From Salinivibrio sp. ES.052 (GTDB taxonomy: Bacteria; Pseudomonadota; Gammaproteobacteria; Enterobacterales; Vibrionaceae): 64,000 bases of DNA. The translations under genes and the position numbers were made by a program. The DNA is taken from positions 1,520,251 to 1,584,250 of the forward strand of contig NZ_FSRI01000001.1 of NCBI RefSeq assembly GCF_900141775.1, read 5' to 3'. Of the stretch, positions 11,351-20,224 are shown piece by piece (position 1 is the stretch's first letter; each line of letters opens with the position of its first letter). The notes beneath the pieces are model-generated. The model did not search any database. It saw only the letters and a list, made by a program, of their open reading frames with translations, and had not been told where the DNA came from.

Positions 11351-12175
11351 ATGATTTATCAATGCCCGCTGTGCCAACAGCCCCTGCAAGCCAAGCCACG
11401 TGGTGCTTATTGCGCTGACAATCATCAATTTGATCGCGCTAAAGAAGGCTACCTCAACCTATTGCCCGTGCAATTCAAACGCTCCAAAGATCCGGGTGAC
11501 AACAAAGCCATGACCCAAGCGCGTCGTGCATTTTTAAACGCAGGGCACTATGCGCCGATGCGACAAGCGATGATCGACGCCCTCACCCAAGCACTCGACC
11601 AAGAGAGCCAAACCATTTTAGACGTCGGCTGCGGCGAAGGGTATTACACTCATGCGATCGCCGATCAAACCGCCTCACAACAGTGGTCCGTCTATGGGCT
11701 CGATATTGCCAAAATTGCCATACGTTATGCGGCTAAGTGGTATCCACAATGTCAATTTTCGGTCGCTTCGTCGCAACGTCTACCCTTTGCCGACAATAGC
11801 CTAGATGGTGTGGTCCGTATTTATGCCCCCTGCAATGGCGAAGAGCTTGACCGTGTGATCAAGCCCGGCGGCGTCGTTGTCACGGTAACGCCGGGTCCTC
11901 GTCATCTATTTCAACTGAAAGCGGGTATCTACGATGAGGTGCGCTTGCACGAAACACCACCTGAAGCACTGCCCGGCTTCCAACTTGAAAGTGAGCGCTC
12001 GCTACACTACCCCATGACACTGACGGGAGAGCAAGCGATAACATTGTTACAAATGACGCCGCTTGCATGGCGTGCCTCCGATGCATGGCGTAACACCTTG
12101 GCGAATGCCATCGACTTTGAATGTGAAGCCGACTTTACCTTGCGTGTTTACCGTCATCACGCAGGCCCCCATTAA
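11351..12175 (+). CDS. rlmA: 23S rRNA (guanine-745-N1)-methyltransferase
   Basis: 274 residues. The N-terminal zinc ribbon is complete (Cys5, Cys8, Cys21, His25 in YQCPLCQQ...GAYCADNHQFD), and the SAM-binding glycine motif ILDVGCGEGYYT lies near residue 95. RlmA methylates N1 of G745 in helix 35 of 23S rRNA. The motif VRIYAPCNGEELDRV at about residue 155 is typical of the family. The next gene starts 15 bp downstream, so the two are probably cotranscribed. Confidence 0.95.
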   Translation: MIYQCPLCQQPLQAKPRGAYCADNHQFDRAKEGYLNLLPVQFKRSKDPGDNKAMTQARRAFLNAGHYAPMRQAMIDALTQALDQESQTILDVGCGEGYYTHAIADQTASQQWSVYGLDIAKIAIRYAAKWYPQCQFSVASSQRLPFADNSLDGVVRIYAPCNGEELDRVIKPGGVVVTVTPGPRHLFQLKAGIYDEVRLHETPPEALPGFQLESERSLHYPMTLTGEQAITLLQMTPLAWRASDAWRNTLANAIDFECEADFTLRVYRHHAGPH

Positions 12176-12190
12176 GGCGAAAGGAGACAT

Positions 12191-13186
12191 ATGATGCATG
12201 CTCGCCAGCGAATCACTCACTATGCTCGTTACCGTTTGTCATACGCCGCCTGCATAGTGTTTGCAGTCGGTTTAGTGCTAAGCCCAGCCGTCCAAGCAAC
12301 GCCTGATTCCGTGAATACCTTATATGATTATCAAGCAACCACGCCAAGCGGTCAGCCTCTTAGTCTGATCCAAGTAGCAGATCACGTTGAAAACGCAGAT
12401 ATAGTACTGATTGGTGAATGGCATAGTCATCCAGGGGTGCATCGTTTTCAGACTGAATTACTGAACCAACTCGCCGATCGTCACCCAGTCGCACTGTCTA
12501 TGGAACAATTCAGCCGCGATGCGCAACCGGTTGTCGAACAATACCTATCGGGTGACATAGGCGAAGATACCTTCAAGCGTCGTGCTAACGCCTGGGATAA
12601 CTATGATGGCAGCTATCGTCCATTAATGGAGTTAGCCAAGCAGCGCCAAATCGACGTCATTGCAGCAAACGCACCCAAATCGATGGTCAGTTGCATCGGT
12701 CAACAAGGCTTGACCTACTTAAGCGGACTGTCTGATGAGCAACGCAGCTGGTTTGCCAAAACGATTGATACCCAAGATTCGCCTTATAAACAAAAGTTTA
12801 AAGCCAACATGCACCATGGCACCTCCAGTCAGACCAACGCACAGTACGCAGCCCAATTAGCCTGGGATGCCACCATGGCAGAAAGCATGGTGCGTTATCA
12901 TCATCATCACCCTGACCGCCAAATTGTGCATATCGCGGGGCGCTTTCATATCGCCGAAGGCATAGGCACAGCCGCTCAAATCCAAGCACGTGACAATGAT
13001 CTGACTATCGCGCTGATCACCGCAGTCAGTGATAACACCACACTAATGAAAGACGCCCCTGATTATCGCTTACACGTCATGCCCATGCCTCAACGCTGGC
13101 AATCGATGGAAGAAATGCGCAAGGCCGTGGGCACGATGAAGCGTAACGGCCCATCTCGCTGCCAATCAGAAAATAGCGATATATAG
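12191..13186 (+). CDS. ChaN family haem/iron-related protein
   Basis: 331 residues with an N-terminal signal peptide ending near AVQA-TP. The ChaN (DUF399) domain follows, with the motif DIVLIGEWHSHPGVHRFQ, the SMEQFSRDAQPVVEQYL helix and a late HIAGRFHIAEGIG. Family members such as Campylobacter ChaN are surface lipoproteins that bind haem pairs. Here I see no clear lipobox, so it may be a soluble periplasmic protein. AAGGAG lies just before the ATG pair at 12191/12194; the second ATG has the better spacing. It ends at a very strong terminator shared with yfbV. Confidence 0.85.
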   Translation: MMHARQRITHYARYRLSYAACIVFAVGLVLSPAVQATPDSVNTLYDYQATTPSGQPLSLIQVADHVENADIVLIGEWHSHPGVHRFQTELLNQLADRHPVALSMEQFSRDAQPVVEQYLSGDIGEDTFKRRANAWDNYDGSYRPLMELAKQRQIDVIAANAPKSMVSCIGQQGLTYLSGLSDEQRSWFAKTIDTQDSPYKQKFKANMHHGTSSQTNAQYAAQLAWDATMAESMVRYHHHHPDRQIVHIAGRFHIAEGIGTAAQIQARDNDLTIALITAVSDNTTLMKDAPDYRLHVMPMPQRWQSMEEMRKAVGTMKRNGPSRCQSENSDI

Positions 13187-13200
13187 ACACATCAACAGCT

Positions 13201-13237
13201 AAAAAAACGCGCGCCCAACGGGGCGCGCGTTTTTTTA
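13201..13237. terminator. Strong bidirectional terminator between chaN-like gene and yfbV
   Basis: A 10-bp stem ACGCGCGCCC / GGGCGCGCGT with a 4-nt loop, preceded by A7 and followed by T7, so both strands form a hairpin plus T run between two convergent genes. Confidence 0.95.
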
Positions 13238-13283
13238 GTTGGTTCTCGTATGGCAGCGGACTAATCGGTTAGCGTCTCAGGGC

Positions 13284-13733
13284 TTAAAACCAACGGTCTA
13301 ATGCCGCTCGGTCAACCTTAAAGGCACGACTAAGAGCTTGAGCCAGCTCTTTATATTTGGGCTGATTTTTGATGGGCTGCATCGTGTGCCCTTCACTGGT
13401 AATTTTTTGGTGAAGCTCACGGTACCACCCCGCTAACGCTGGGGGAAGTGGGGTATCACGGCGCTTGCCTAACCACCATAAGCCTTGAAGGGGTAAGCTC
13501 AGGGCAAATAAGGCGACAATCACCGCTTGCGGCATACCCTGCATGTTATTAGCAGCCATCTGTAGCAACACACTAATCGCCGCCACAGCAGGCATAACCT
13601 TAATCGCGAAGCGTGTCATGGTTATCACCCGGTTCTCTGGGAAAACCGGCATTAGCTCCTTACGCATCGGCCATTCCTGCATATATTTCTGACCGTCTTG
13701 CAGGCAGCGCCAGATTGATTTGTTCGTTGCCAT
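13284..13733 (-). CDS. yfbV: UPF0208 family inner-membrane protein YfbV
   Basis: 149 residues with two adjacent membrane helices (about residues 42-92) and the family pattern [30 protein letters not shown] at the N terminus, [11 protein letters not shown] in the middle and [12 protein letters not shown] near the end. In E. coli deletion affects chromosome domain behaviour, but the mechanism is unknown. It is divergent from ackA, as in enterobacteria. No unusual feature. Confidence 0.95.
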   Translation of the reverse strand: MATNKSIWRCLQDGQKYMQEWPMRKELMPVFPENRVITMTRFAIKVMPAVAAISVLLQMAANNMQGMPQAVIVALFALSLPLQGLWWLGKRRDTPLPPALAGWYRELHQKITSEGHTMQPIKNQPKYKELAQALSRAFKVDRAALDRWF

Positions 13734-14090
13734 ACCTACCTCACTTGTTCAGTGTGACTAAAGTTGACTGTCACTCAACTTTTACAATAAAAACTAAACA
13801 AAATGTTTAAAAACTTTCAAAATTAGCCAGTATTGCTCAAAAAATTTTTGTTATCTGTATCAAGTCCCGCTATCCTTAGCGCACTTTATCATTGTTGCTC
13901 GGATTCGATTGTCTCGCAACCTAATCCGGTTGTGCTCAATGGAGCGTTCACTTATCCAGGACGGATTAAAGATAGTTCTTTCCCCGCGACAAGGCATGAG
14001 ATAATTCTTTTTTGAAAAGGTAGTGTCTCAGTTTGTCCACTATTCTTTTTGTTCCATACACTCTGTCTCACGAAACATAGGTAGTCATAC
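13734..14090. promoter_or_regulatory. Divergent promoter region of yfbV and ackA
   Basis: 357 bp with A+T-rich stretches around 13780-13850 that should hold promoters for both genes. Short hypothetical frames here have no ribosome site or recognisable product. I could not assign a specific operator. Confidence 0.5.
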
Positions 14091-15287
14091 ATGTCAAAGC
14101 TGGTTCTCGTACTGAACTGCGGAAGCTCCTCTTTGAAGTTCGCCATTGTCGACGCACAATCAGGCGATGAGCATCTCACCGGTCTTGCCGAATGCCTTCA
14201 CCTTCCAGAAGCCCGCATCAAGTGGAAAATGGACGGTAAGCATGAAGCCCTACTGGGCAACGGCGCTGCGCACACTGAAGCCCTCACCTTCATTGTAGAC
14301 ACAATTCTGGCCTCGAAACCTGAGCTAGCCGAGAACCTAGGAGCTGTCGGCCATCGCGTTGTTCACGGCGGTGAACACTTTACCCAATCAGCATTGATTA
14401 CGGACGAAGTGTTGAAAGGGATCCAAGATGCTGCGAGCTTCGCCCCATTACACAACCCAGCGCACATCGTAGGGATTGAAGCGGCGAAAAAAGCGTTCCC
14501 TGCACTGAAAAACGTGGCAGTGTTCGATACCGCGTATCACCAAACCATGCCAGAAGAAGCGTATCTGTATGCGCTACCTTATAAATTGTATAAAGAGCAC
14601 GCTATTCGTCGCTACGGCATGCACGGCACTTCACACTTCTTTATTGCCAACGCCGCCGCTGAGCAGCTCGGTAAGCCTGTTGATGAAGTCAACATCATTA
14701 ACTGCCACCTCGGTAATGGCGCGTCTGTTTGTGCGATTAAAAACGGCAAATCCGTCGATACCTCGATGGGGATGACCCCATTGGAAGGCTTGGTCATGGG
14801 CACCCGTTCCGGTGACCTAGACCCAGCGATTATCTTCCACCTGCACGATGCATTGGGTTACAGCGTTGAGCAAATCAACACCATGCTGACCAAAGAGTCC
14901 GGCCTGCAAGGCTTGACCGAAGTGACCTCGGATTGCCGCTTTGTCGAAGACAACTACGGCGAAAAAGAAGAAGCCACCCGTGCAATGAACGTGTTCTGCC
15001 ACCGTCTTGCTAAGTACGTAGCAAGCTACACCGCAACCTTAGATGGCCGCCTTGACGCAATCGTCTTCACCGGCGGTATCGGTGAAAACTCAGGTCCAAT
15101 CCGTGAATTGGTGCTAGAGCGTCTATCTCTACTCGGTGTTGACGTCGACAAAGAACGCAACCTAAAAGCTCGCTTTGGCGGTGAAGGGGTGATTACCACT
15201 GACGAAAGCCGTGTGCCCGCAATGGTGATTTCAACCAACGAAGAGTTGGTCATTGCGCAAGACACTGCGCGCCTAACTGGCCTGTAA
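14091..15287 (+). CDS. ackA: Acetate kinase
   Basis: 398-residue cytoplasmic enzyme that makes ATP and acetate from acetyl phosphate, the last step of the Pta-AckA overflow pathway. The N-terminal phosphate-loop motif [11 protein letters not shown], the [11 protein letters not shown] segment, [13 protein letters not shown], and the late FTGGIGENS adenosine-binding motif are intact and the length is normal. pta follows 89 bp downstream, with a hairpin between them, so pta may be expressed partly by read-through and partly from its own start region. Confidence 0.98.
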   Translation: MSKLVLVLNCGSSSLKFAIVDAQSGDEHLTGLAECLHLPEARIKWKMDGKHEALLGNGAAHTEALTFIVDTILASKPELAENLGAVGHRVVHGGEHFTQSALITDEVLKGIQDAASFAPLHNPAHIVGIEAAKKAFPALKNVAVFDTAYHQTMPEEAYLYALPYKLYKEHAIRRYGMHGTSHFFIANAAAEQLGKPVDEVNIINCHLGNGASVCAIKNGKSVDTSMGMTPLEGLVMGTRSGDLDPAIIFHLHDALGYSVEQINTMLTKESGLQGLTEVTSDCRFVEDNYGEKEEATRAMNVFCHRLAKYVASYTATLDGRLDAIVFTGGIGENSGPIRELVLERLSLLGVDVDKERNLKARFGGEGVITTDESRVPAMVISTNEELVIAQDTARLTGL

Positions 15288-15297
15288 GACCATTTCC

Positions 15298-15324
15298 AAC
15301 GGCTGATTCCACTCAGCCGTTTTT
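15298..15324 (+). terminator. Hairpin between ackA and pta
   Basis: A 9-bp stem AACGGCTGA / TCAGCCGTT with a 6-nt loop and T5. It may attenuate, not block, transcription into pta, since ackA and pta are normally cotranscribed. Confidence 0.75.
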
Positions 15325-15376
15325 GTATTCGTGCCGGACCTCCGGCACGCCAATCAGATAGTAAGAGGAAGTCAAC

Positions 15377-17539
15377 GTGTCCCGTACTATTATGCTAATC
15401 CCTATCGGCTCCGGCGTCGGCTTGACCAGTGTCAGTCTTGGCGTCATGCGAGCGATGGAGCGTAAAGGCGTTCGCGTCTCGTTTTTCAAACCCATTGCCC
15501 AGCCACATCACGGCAATGACACCGATGTGACCGATCTGACGACAGAAATCATTCACGCTAACAGTGATATGAAAGTCGCCGAATCCATGTCGATGAATCA
15601 AGCGGAAAACTTGCTGCGTTCGGATCAAGAAGATGTGCTGCTCGAAGAAGTGCTCGCGCGCTTTACCCGTGCCACTGAAAACGCAGAAGTTGCGCTCGTC
15701 GAAGGCTTGGTCACCACGCGTAACCATCCATTCGCGAACCAGATTAACTACGAAATCGCCAAGACGCTGGACGCGGAAATCGTGTTTGTGACCACCCCTG
15801 GAACAGACAACCCTGCCCAGCTGAAAGAGCGTATCGAGTTTGCCTGCACCAACTTTGGTGGCAGCAAAAACGGCAATATCTCTGGTGTGATCATCAACAA
15901 GCTTAACGCCCCTGTTGACGATGCTGGCCGTACGCGCCCTGATCTGTCAGAAATCTTTGACGAAGCGGACGGCGCACGCCCCACCAACGTTGAAGTGATG
16001 CAAATCTTCAACTCCAGCCCAATTCGCGTGCTGGGTTGCGTGCCATGGAAAATCGATCTGATTGCCACCCGTGCCAGCGACATGGCGAAGCACTTGAATG
16101 CTACCATCATCAACGAAGGTGAAATTCACTCACGTCGCATCAAGAGCATTACTTTCTGTGCGCGTTCAATTCCAAACATGGTTGAACACTTCCGCCCAGG
16201 CTCCTTGCTAGTGACCTCGGCTGACCGTCCTGACGTTATCGTTGCAGCCTGTTTGGCCGCGATGAACGGCGTGGAAATCGGTGCGCTGCTATTGACCGGT
16301 GGCTATGCCATTCCTGATCAATTAAAAGCCCTGTGTGACCGTGCTTTCGAAACTGGCCTGCCAGTATTCACCACCGCGGGCAACACCTGGCAGACCTCAC
16401 TCAACCTGCAAAGCTTCAGCCTCGAAGTCCCGGCTGACGATAAAGCCCGTGTTGAGTTTGTGAATGATCATGTCGCTAGCCACATCGATGGTAACTGGAT
16501 TGAATCGCTGAGCTCGGGATCTAACCGCGAGCGTCGCCTCAGCCCGCCTGCGTTCCGTTATCAGCTGACTGAATTTGCACGCCGAGCCGCTAAGCGCATT
16601 GTGCTACCCGAAGGTGACGAACCACGCACCATCAAGGCAGCGGCTATCTGTGCCGAGCGTAAAATCGCGGAATGTGTGCTGCTGGGTAATCCAGAAGAAA
16701 TCAAACGCGTTGCCGACCAGCAAGGTGTCACCCTAGGGGCAGGCGTCGAAATTATCGATCCGGTGAAAGCACGCGATAAATACGTGGCACGCTTGGTCGA
16801 ATTGCGTAAGAGCAAAGGCATCACCGAGGTGATTGCGCAAGAGCACCTAGAAGACACCGTGGTACTAGGTACCATGATGCTGGAAGCCAACGAAGTGGAC
16901 GGGCTGGTCTCTGGCGCGGTTCACACCACGGCTAACACCATCCGCCCACCGCTGCAGATCATCAAGACAGCCCCGAATGCCTCATTGGTTTCCTCGGTCT
17001 TCTTCATGCTGCTGCCTGAGCAAGTACTGGTATACGGTGACTGCGCGATCAACCCGGATCCAAATGCAGAGCAACTGGCTGAAATCGCGATTCAATCTGC
17101 CGACTCTGCCGCCGCATTCGGTATTGAACCGCGCGTCGCGATGATCTCCTACTCAACCGGCAGTTCAGGTAAGGGGGCAGACGTGGATAAAGTTCGCGAA
17201 GCCACCCGTCTCGCCAAAGAGAAACGTCCTGATCTGATCATTGATGGCCCGCTGCAGTACGACGCCGCGATCATGGAGAACGTAGCCAAATCGAAAGCGC
17301 CGGATTCACCGGTTGCCGGTAAAGCGACTGTGTTTGTCTTCCCAGACTTGAACACCGGTAACACCACCTACAAAGCAGTACAACGTTCTGCCGAGTTGGT
17401 CTCTATCGGTCCAATGCTGCAAGGCATGCGCAAGCCAGTGAATGACTTGTCACGTGGCGCACTGGTTGACGATATTGTCTATACCGTGGCACTGACAGCG
17501 ATTCAGGCTAAGCAAGCAGAAGAGAAAGGCCAAGCGTAA
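15377..17539 (+). CDS. pta: Phosphate acetyltransferase, long form
   Basis: 720 residues, the long three-domain form. The N-terminal P-loop-like domain starts with the GTG at 15377 (AGAGGAAG ribosome site) and reads [25 protein letters not shown] regulatory domain occupies about residues 210-330, and the catalytic PTA domain about 385-710, with [15 protein letters not shown] and [19 protein letters not shown]. It interconverts acetyl-CoA and acetyl phosphate. It acts with AckA and with PflB-derived acetyl-CoA encoded 14 kb upstream. A strong terminator ends the transcript just before the insertion sequence. Confidence 0.97.
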   Translation: MSRTIMLIPIGSGVGLTSVSLGVMRAMERKGVRVSFFKPIAQPHHGNDTDVTDLTTEIIHANSDMKVAESMSMNQAENLLRSDQEDVLLEEVLARFTRATENAEVALVEGLVTTRNHPFANQINYEIAKTLDAEIVFVTTPGTDNPAQLKERIEFACTNFGGSKNGNISGVIINKLNAPVDDAGRTRPDLSEIFDEADGARPTNVEVMQIFNSSPIRVLGCVPWKIDLIATRASDMAKHLNATIINEGEIHSRRIKSITFCARSIPNMVEHFRPGSLLVTSADRPDVIVAACLAAMNGVEIGALLLTGGYAIPDQLKALCDRAFETGLPVFTTAGNTWQTSLNLQSFSLEVPADDKARVEFVNDHVASHIDGNWIESLSSGSNRERRLSPPAFRYQLTEFARRAAKRIVLPEGDEPRTIKAAAICAERKIAECVLLGNPEEIKRVADQQGVTLGAGVEIIDPVKARDKYVARLVELRKSKGITEVIAQEHLEDTVVLGTMMLEANEVDGLVSGAVHTTANTIRPPLQIIKTAPNASLVSSVFFMLLPEQVLVYGDCAINPDPNAEQLAEIAIQSADSAAAFGIEPRVAMISYSTGSSGKGADVDKVREATRLAKEKRPDLIIDGPLQYDAAIMENVAKSKAPDSPVAGKATVFVFPDLNTGNTTYKAVQRSAELVSIGPMLQGMRKPVNDLSRGALVDDIVYTVALTAIQAKQAEEKGQA

Positions 17540-17560
17540 GCCTCGCTCTCCTGTCTGAAC

Positions 17561-17590
17561 AAAAGCCAGCGCCCAGTCGCTGGCTTTTTT
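17561..17590 (+). terminator. Terminator after pta
   Basis: An 11-bp stem AAAAGCCAGCG / CGCTGGCTTTT with a 6-nt loop and T6. The insertion sequence begins nine bases after it, so pta was not damaged by the insertion. Confidence 0.93.
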
Positions 17591-17598
17591 GCGTCTTA

Positions 17599-17622
17599 TG
17601 TCCCGTCCTGAAATACGTTGAC
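17599..17622. repeat. Left terminal inverted repeat of the IS
   Basis: Begins TGTCCCGTCCTG and ends GTTGAC; 21 of 24 positions match the reverse complement of the right end. Confidence 0.93.
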
Positions 17623-17639
17623 ATAAAGAGGACTTCTTT

Positions 17640-18035
17640 ATGACAACATCAAGTAATTCAAGCCGTAAGCGCACGCAACGTGATTACACCTTAGCCTTTA
17701 AATTAGGCGTTGTAGAGCGTGTTGAAAAAGGCGAAATGACGTACAAACAAGCTCAAGCCCGTTTTGGCATTCAGGGCCGCTCAACGGTACTCGTCTGGCT
17801 CAGAAAACATGGTAGACTCGATTGGTCGAAGCCATTTCAGCATCCCCTTATGCCACATTCAAAAGAAACCCCATCCGAAACTATCAAGCGCCTTGAGCGT
17901 GAGTTAGCCGAAGAGAAACTGCGTAACCAAATCCTCAATGGTATGGTCGATATCATGGACAATGAGTACGGAGCCGGCCTCAGAAAAAAGTACTTATCCG
18001 GTACATCTGGCAAGCCAAAGCCAAAAGTAAAATAA
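17640..18035 (+). CDS. IS3-family transposase OrfA (helix-turn-helix)
   Basis: 131 residues beginning MTTSSNSSRKRTQRDYTLAF, preceded by an AGAGGA ribosome site just inside the left end. It contains the DNA-binding helix-turn-helix (about residues 25-65: FKLGVVERVEKGEMTYKQAQ followed by RSTVLVWLRKHGRLDW) and a C-terminal leucine-rich heptad stretch (about 80-110) used for dimerisation. OrfA alone usually represses transposition; its fusion to OrfB by frameshifting is the transposase. The slippery heptamer lies 46 bp before its stop codon. Confidence 0.92.
   Translation: MTTSSNSSRKRTQRDYTLAFKLGVVERVEKGEMTYKQAQARFGIQGRSTVLVWLRKHGRLDWSKPFQHPLMPHSKETPSETIKRLERELAEEKLRNQILNGMVDIMDNEYGAGLRKKYLSGTSGKPKPKVK
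17984..17990 (+). promoter_or_regulatory. Programmed -1 frameshift site of the IS transposase
   Basis: A_AAA_AAG in the OrfA frame (AGA-AAA-AAG). Slipping back by one base continues as AAA AAA GTA in the frame of OrfB, which is open from here to 18868. This is the standard IS3-family control for making the OrfAB transposase. Confidence 0.9.
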
Positions 18036-18868
18036 AGTTAGCGGCGGCATGTCGTGCCACAGGCATTTCTCGGCAAGGTGTCTATCAAGCCGTTGCTCGA
18101 ATGGAAAGCCGAAGAGCTGAACTATCAATCATCAGAGACTGGGTCCAATACTGGCGTAAGTATATGCCGAGGTTAGGGGCGCGTAAGCTCTACGCGTTGG
18201 TAAAGCCCAAGCTAGTTGAACACGAAATTAAGCTAGGGCGAGACGGGTTTTTTAGCTATCTGAGAAGCGAAGGCTTACTGGTTAAACCCAAGAAAAGCTA
18301 CACAAAAACTACGTGTAGTAAGCACTGGATGAAGAAGCATCCTAACCTGCTAAAAGAAGACGGACTGCATGATGCTGCGCATGTACTGGTCAGCGACATC
18401 ACTTATGTTGAATCAGACCAAGGTGTGCACTATCTGTCACTGGTGACCGATGCCAACTCACGCAAGATAGTGGGTCATCACGTTAGCGAAGATATGAAAG
18501 TCGACAATGTAGTGAAAGCGCTGAAAATGGCCGTCAAAGATAAGCGCTATATCGGCAATGCGGTACATCACTCAGACCGAGGTTCGCAATACTGCTCAGC
18601 CGTTTATCAGAGTGCGCTACAGGAGAGTCAAATCCAGCCGTCGATGACGGATGGTTATGATTGCTACCAAAACGCGTTAGCGGAAAGAGTCAATGGCATA
18701 CTGAAGCATGAGTTTTTACTGTACCGGTGTAAGACACTGACAGAGCTTAAAATACTGGTAAAAGAATCGATAGCGATATACAACGAAATGAGACCGCACC
18801 TAAGTTTAAGTATGGCAACCCCCAATCAGGTGCATAATAAAAAAGGCCAGCTACTGGAGCTGGCCTAA
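17990..18868 (+). CDS. IS3-family transposase OrfB (DDE integrase domain)
   Basis: The frame is open from the slippery site. A free start ATG occurs only at 18101, but the residues encoded before it (VLIRYIWQAKAKSKIKLAAA, then a GISRQGVYQAV helix) are typical transposase sequence, so the product is the OrfAB fusion. The DDE catalytic residues are seen in VSDITYVE, HSDRGSQYCS and NALAERVNGILKHEF, within an rve integrase core of about residues 125-250. It cuts and joins the element's ends. No stop codon or deletion interrupts it. Confidence 0.92.
   Translation, partial: VLIRYIWQAKAKSKIKLAAACRATGISRQGVYQAVARMESRRAELSIIRDWVQYWRKYMPRLGARKLYALVKPKLVEHEIKLGRDGFFSYLRSEGLLVKPKKSYTKTTCSKHWMKKHPNLLKEDGLHDAAHVLVSDITYVESDQGVHYLSLVTDANSRKIVGHHVSEDMKVDNVVKALKMAVKDKRYIGNAVHHSDRGSQYCSAVYQSALQESQIQPSMTDGYDCYQNALAERVNGILKHEFLLYRCKTLTELKILVKESIAIYNEMRPHLSLSMATPNQVHNKKGQLLELA
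18844..18866. terminator. Hairpin at the OrfB stop, terminator-like on the minus strand
   Basis: A perfect 9-bp stem AGGCCAGCT / AGCTGGCCT with a 5-nt loop overlaps the last codons of OrfB. The T run follows it only on the minus strand, so it may stop transcription entering the element from its right side. This is a known type of IS self-protection. Confidence 0.55.
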
Positions 18869-18873
18869 AAACT

Positions 18874-18897
18874 GTCAACCTATATTAGGACGGGACA
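18874..18897. repeat. Right terminal inverted repeat of the IS
   Basis: Begins GTCAACC and ends AGGACGGGACA, the complement of the left end at 21 of 24 positions; followed by TTA. Confidence 0.93.
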
Positions 18898-18963
18898 TTA
18901 CCTCACAACGTAATGAGCCACCGAGATCTAGCATAACCCTCCATCCTTGTTTTGGAGTCGATG

Positions 18964-20115
18964 ATGGCGATTAATTTTGATCCCGTTAGGCTACGCCGCA
19001 CCCTGCACCAACACCCTGAATTGTCCAACCACGAAGCGCAAAGTGCCCGCACGATTGCCGCTCAGTTACGTGCCTTTGGTTTTACCCCTCATACCGATAT
19101 CGGTGGGCATGGCATTGTGGTAGACATTGCAGGTCACGAGCCGGGACCAACGACCTTGTTACGCGCCGATTTTGATGCCTTACCCATTCAAGAGCGTGCC
19201 CCGCTGGAGCATGCCTCCTGCCACGATGGCATTATGCATGCCTGTGGCCACGATGGGCATGCCACTGCTTTATTGATGGTGGCACACACCCTCGCGCAAC
19301 AACCGCCGCAGCAAGGCTCCGTCTTACTCGCCTTTCAACCCGCCGAAGAAACCGGCGAAGGCGCGGCACGTCTGTGTGCCGATCCGCTTTTAGCCACCCG
19401 CCACATCGATAATGTGTATGCCTTTCATAACCTACCAGGCTTTGCCCAACATCAGATCGTGGTGCGCCCAGGCACCTTTGCCTGCGCCTCAACCGGTGTG
19501 GCGATAAAACTGCATGGCAAAACGTCCCATGCTGCTTACCCAGAGCGCGGGATCAGCCCTGCAAACGCCATGAGTGAAGTGATGACATCTTTGATGCAAC
19601 TGCCGGAGCAGCATCAACCTGCGTTTAGCCTTGTCACCTTGGTCCATGCACAGCTTGGTGAGCTCGCCTTTGGCGTATCGCCCGGTGATGCTATCGTAAT
19701 GGCCACACTACGCAGCGATGACAACGCCACCTTCCACGCGATGAAATCTAGCCTCACGGCCACGATTGACACGATCGCTAAGCGTGCAGAGCTTGAAGTA
19801 TCCATTGAATGGCATGAGCCCTTTACAGCCGCCTACAATCATCCGGCTCATCACACGCATGTAGTTGAAGCGGCGAGCGCCCTCGATTTAACTATCGAAA
19901 CACTGGCTGAGCCCATGCGTTGGTCGGAAGATGTGGCTGAGTTTCTCGCCCGTTGGCCCGGCGCATTATTTGGCATTGGCAGCGGCGAACACCATCCACA
20001 GCTACACAACCCCGACTATGATTTCCCCGATGCAATTTTATCCACGGCACATGATCTATTCTGCGCCTTGGTGGCACGCCATCACGGCATGGAAATATCC
20101 CCTATGGCAGAATAA
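18964..20115 (+). CDS. M20-family amidohydrolase (peptidase/aminoacylase type)
   Basis: 383 residues from the ATG at 18964, which lies six bases after GGAG. Metal-binding motifs of the M20D hydrolases are present: HACGHDGHATALL near residue 95, PAEETGEG near 128 and HNLPGF near 155, with a dimerisation insert beginning TGVAIKLHGKTSHAAYPERG. Family members hydrolyse N-acyl amino acids, hippurate or indole-acetyl conjugates with one or two metal ions in the cytoplasm. The exact substrate cannot be told. The IS lies immediately upstream, so any promoter beyond 18898 has been displaced, leaving about 60 bp of native leader. Confidence 0.9.
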   Translation: MAINFDPVRLRRTLHQHPELSNHEAQSARTIAAQLRAFGFTPHTDIGGHGIVVDIAGHEPGPTTLLRADFDALPIQERAPLEHASCHDGIMHACGHDGHATALLMVAHTLAQQPPQQGSVLLAFQPAEETGEGAARLCADPLLATRHIDNVYAFHNLPGFAQHQIVVRPGTFACASTGVAIKLHGKTSHAAYPERGISPANAMSEVMTSLMQLPEQHQPAFSLVTLVHAQLGELAFGVSPGDAIVMATLRSDDNATFHAMKSSLTATIDTIAKRAELEVSIEWHEPFTAAYNHPAHHTHVVEAASALDLTIETLAEPMRWSEDVAEFLARWPGALFGIGSGEHHPQLHNPDYDFPDAILSTAHDLFCALVARHHGMEISPMAE

Positions 20116-20151
20116 AAGCTCGTAGAATAGAAACTCGCGTAAATAAAAAAT

Positions 20152-20180
20152 AGGCCTTTTACGGTATTCGCAAAAGGCCT
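20152..20180. terminator. Terminator between amidohydrolase and TonB receptor genes
   Basis: A 9-bp stem AGGCCTTTT / AAAAGGCCT with an 11-nt loop. The A-rich left flank becomes a T run on the minus strand, so it should terminate the TonB receptor transcript and can also end the amidohydrolase transcript. Confidence 0.75.
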
Positions 20181-20224
20181 GTGCATCGCACTCAGCGCAT
20201 TATCAGCACGCTAACTCACCACCG

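Larger units (their letters stand above)
17599..18897 (+). mobile_element. Complete IS3-family insertion sequence (1,299 bp)
   Basis: The element runs from TGTCCCGTCCT at the left to AGGACGGGACA at the right. The terminal inverted repeats are 24 bp long and match at 21 positions. The triplet TTA is present directly outside both ends (17596-17598 and 18898-18900), consistent with a 3-bp target duplication. It carries the two overlapping transposase frames of an IS3 element joined by an A_AAA_AAG slippery site, and all DDE residues are present, so it looks capable of transposition. The insertion lies between the pta terminator and the amidohydrolase gene, in an apparently neutral site. Confidence 0.95.

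Noticed and set aside
13833-14015. 60-residue frame upstream of ackA
   Set aside because: No ribosome site, composition not protein-like, and located in the expected promoter region.
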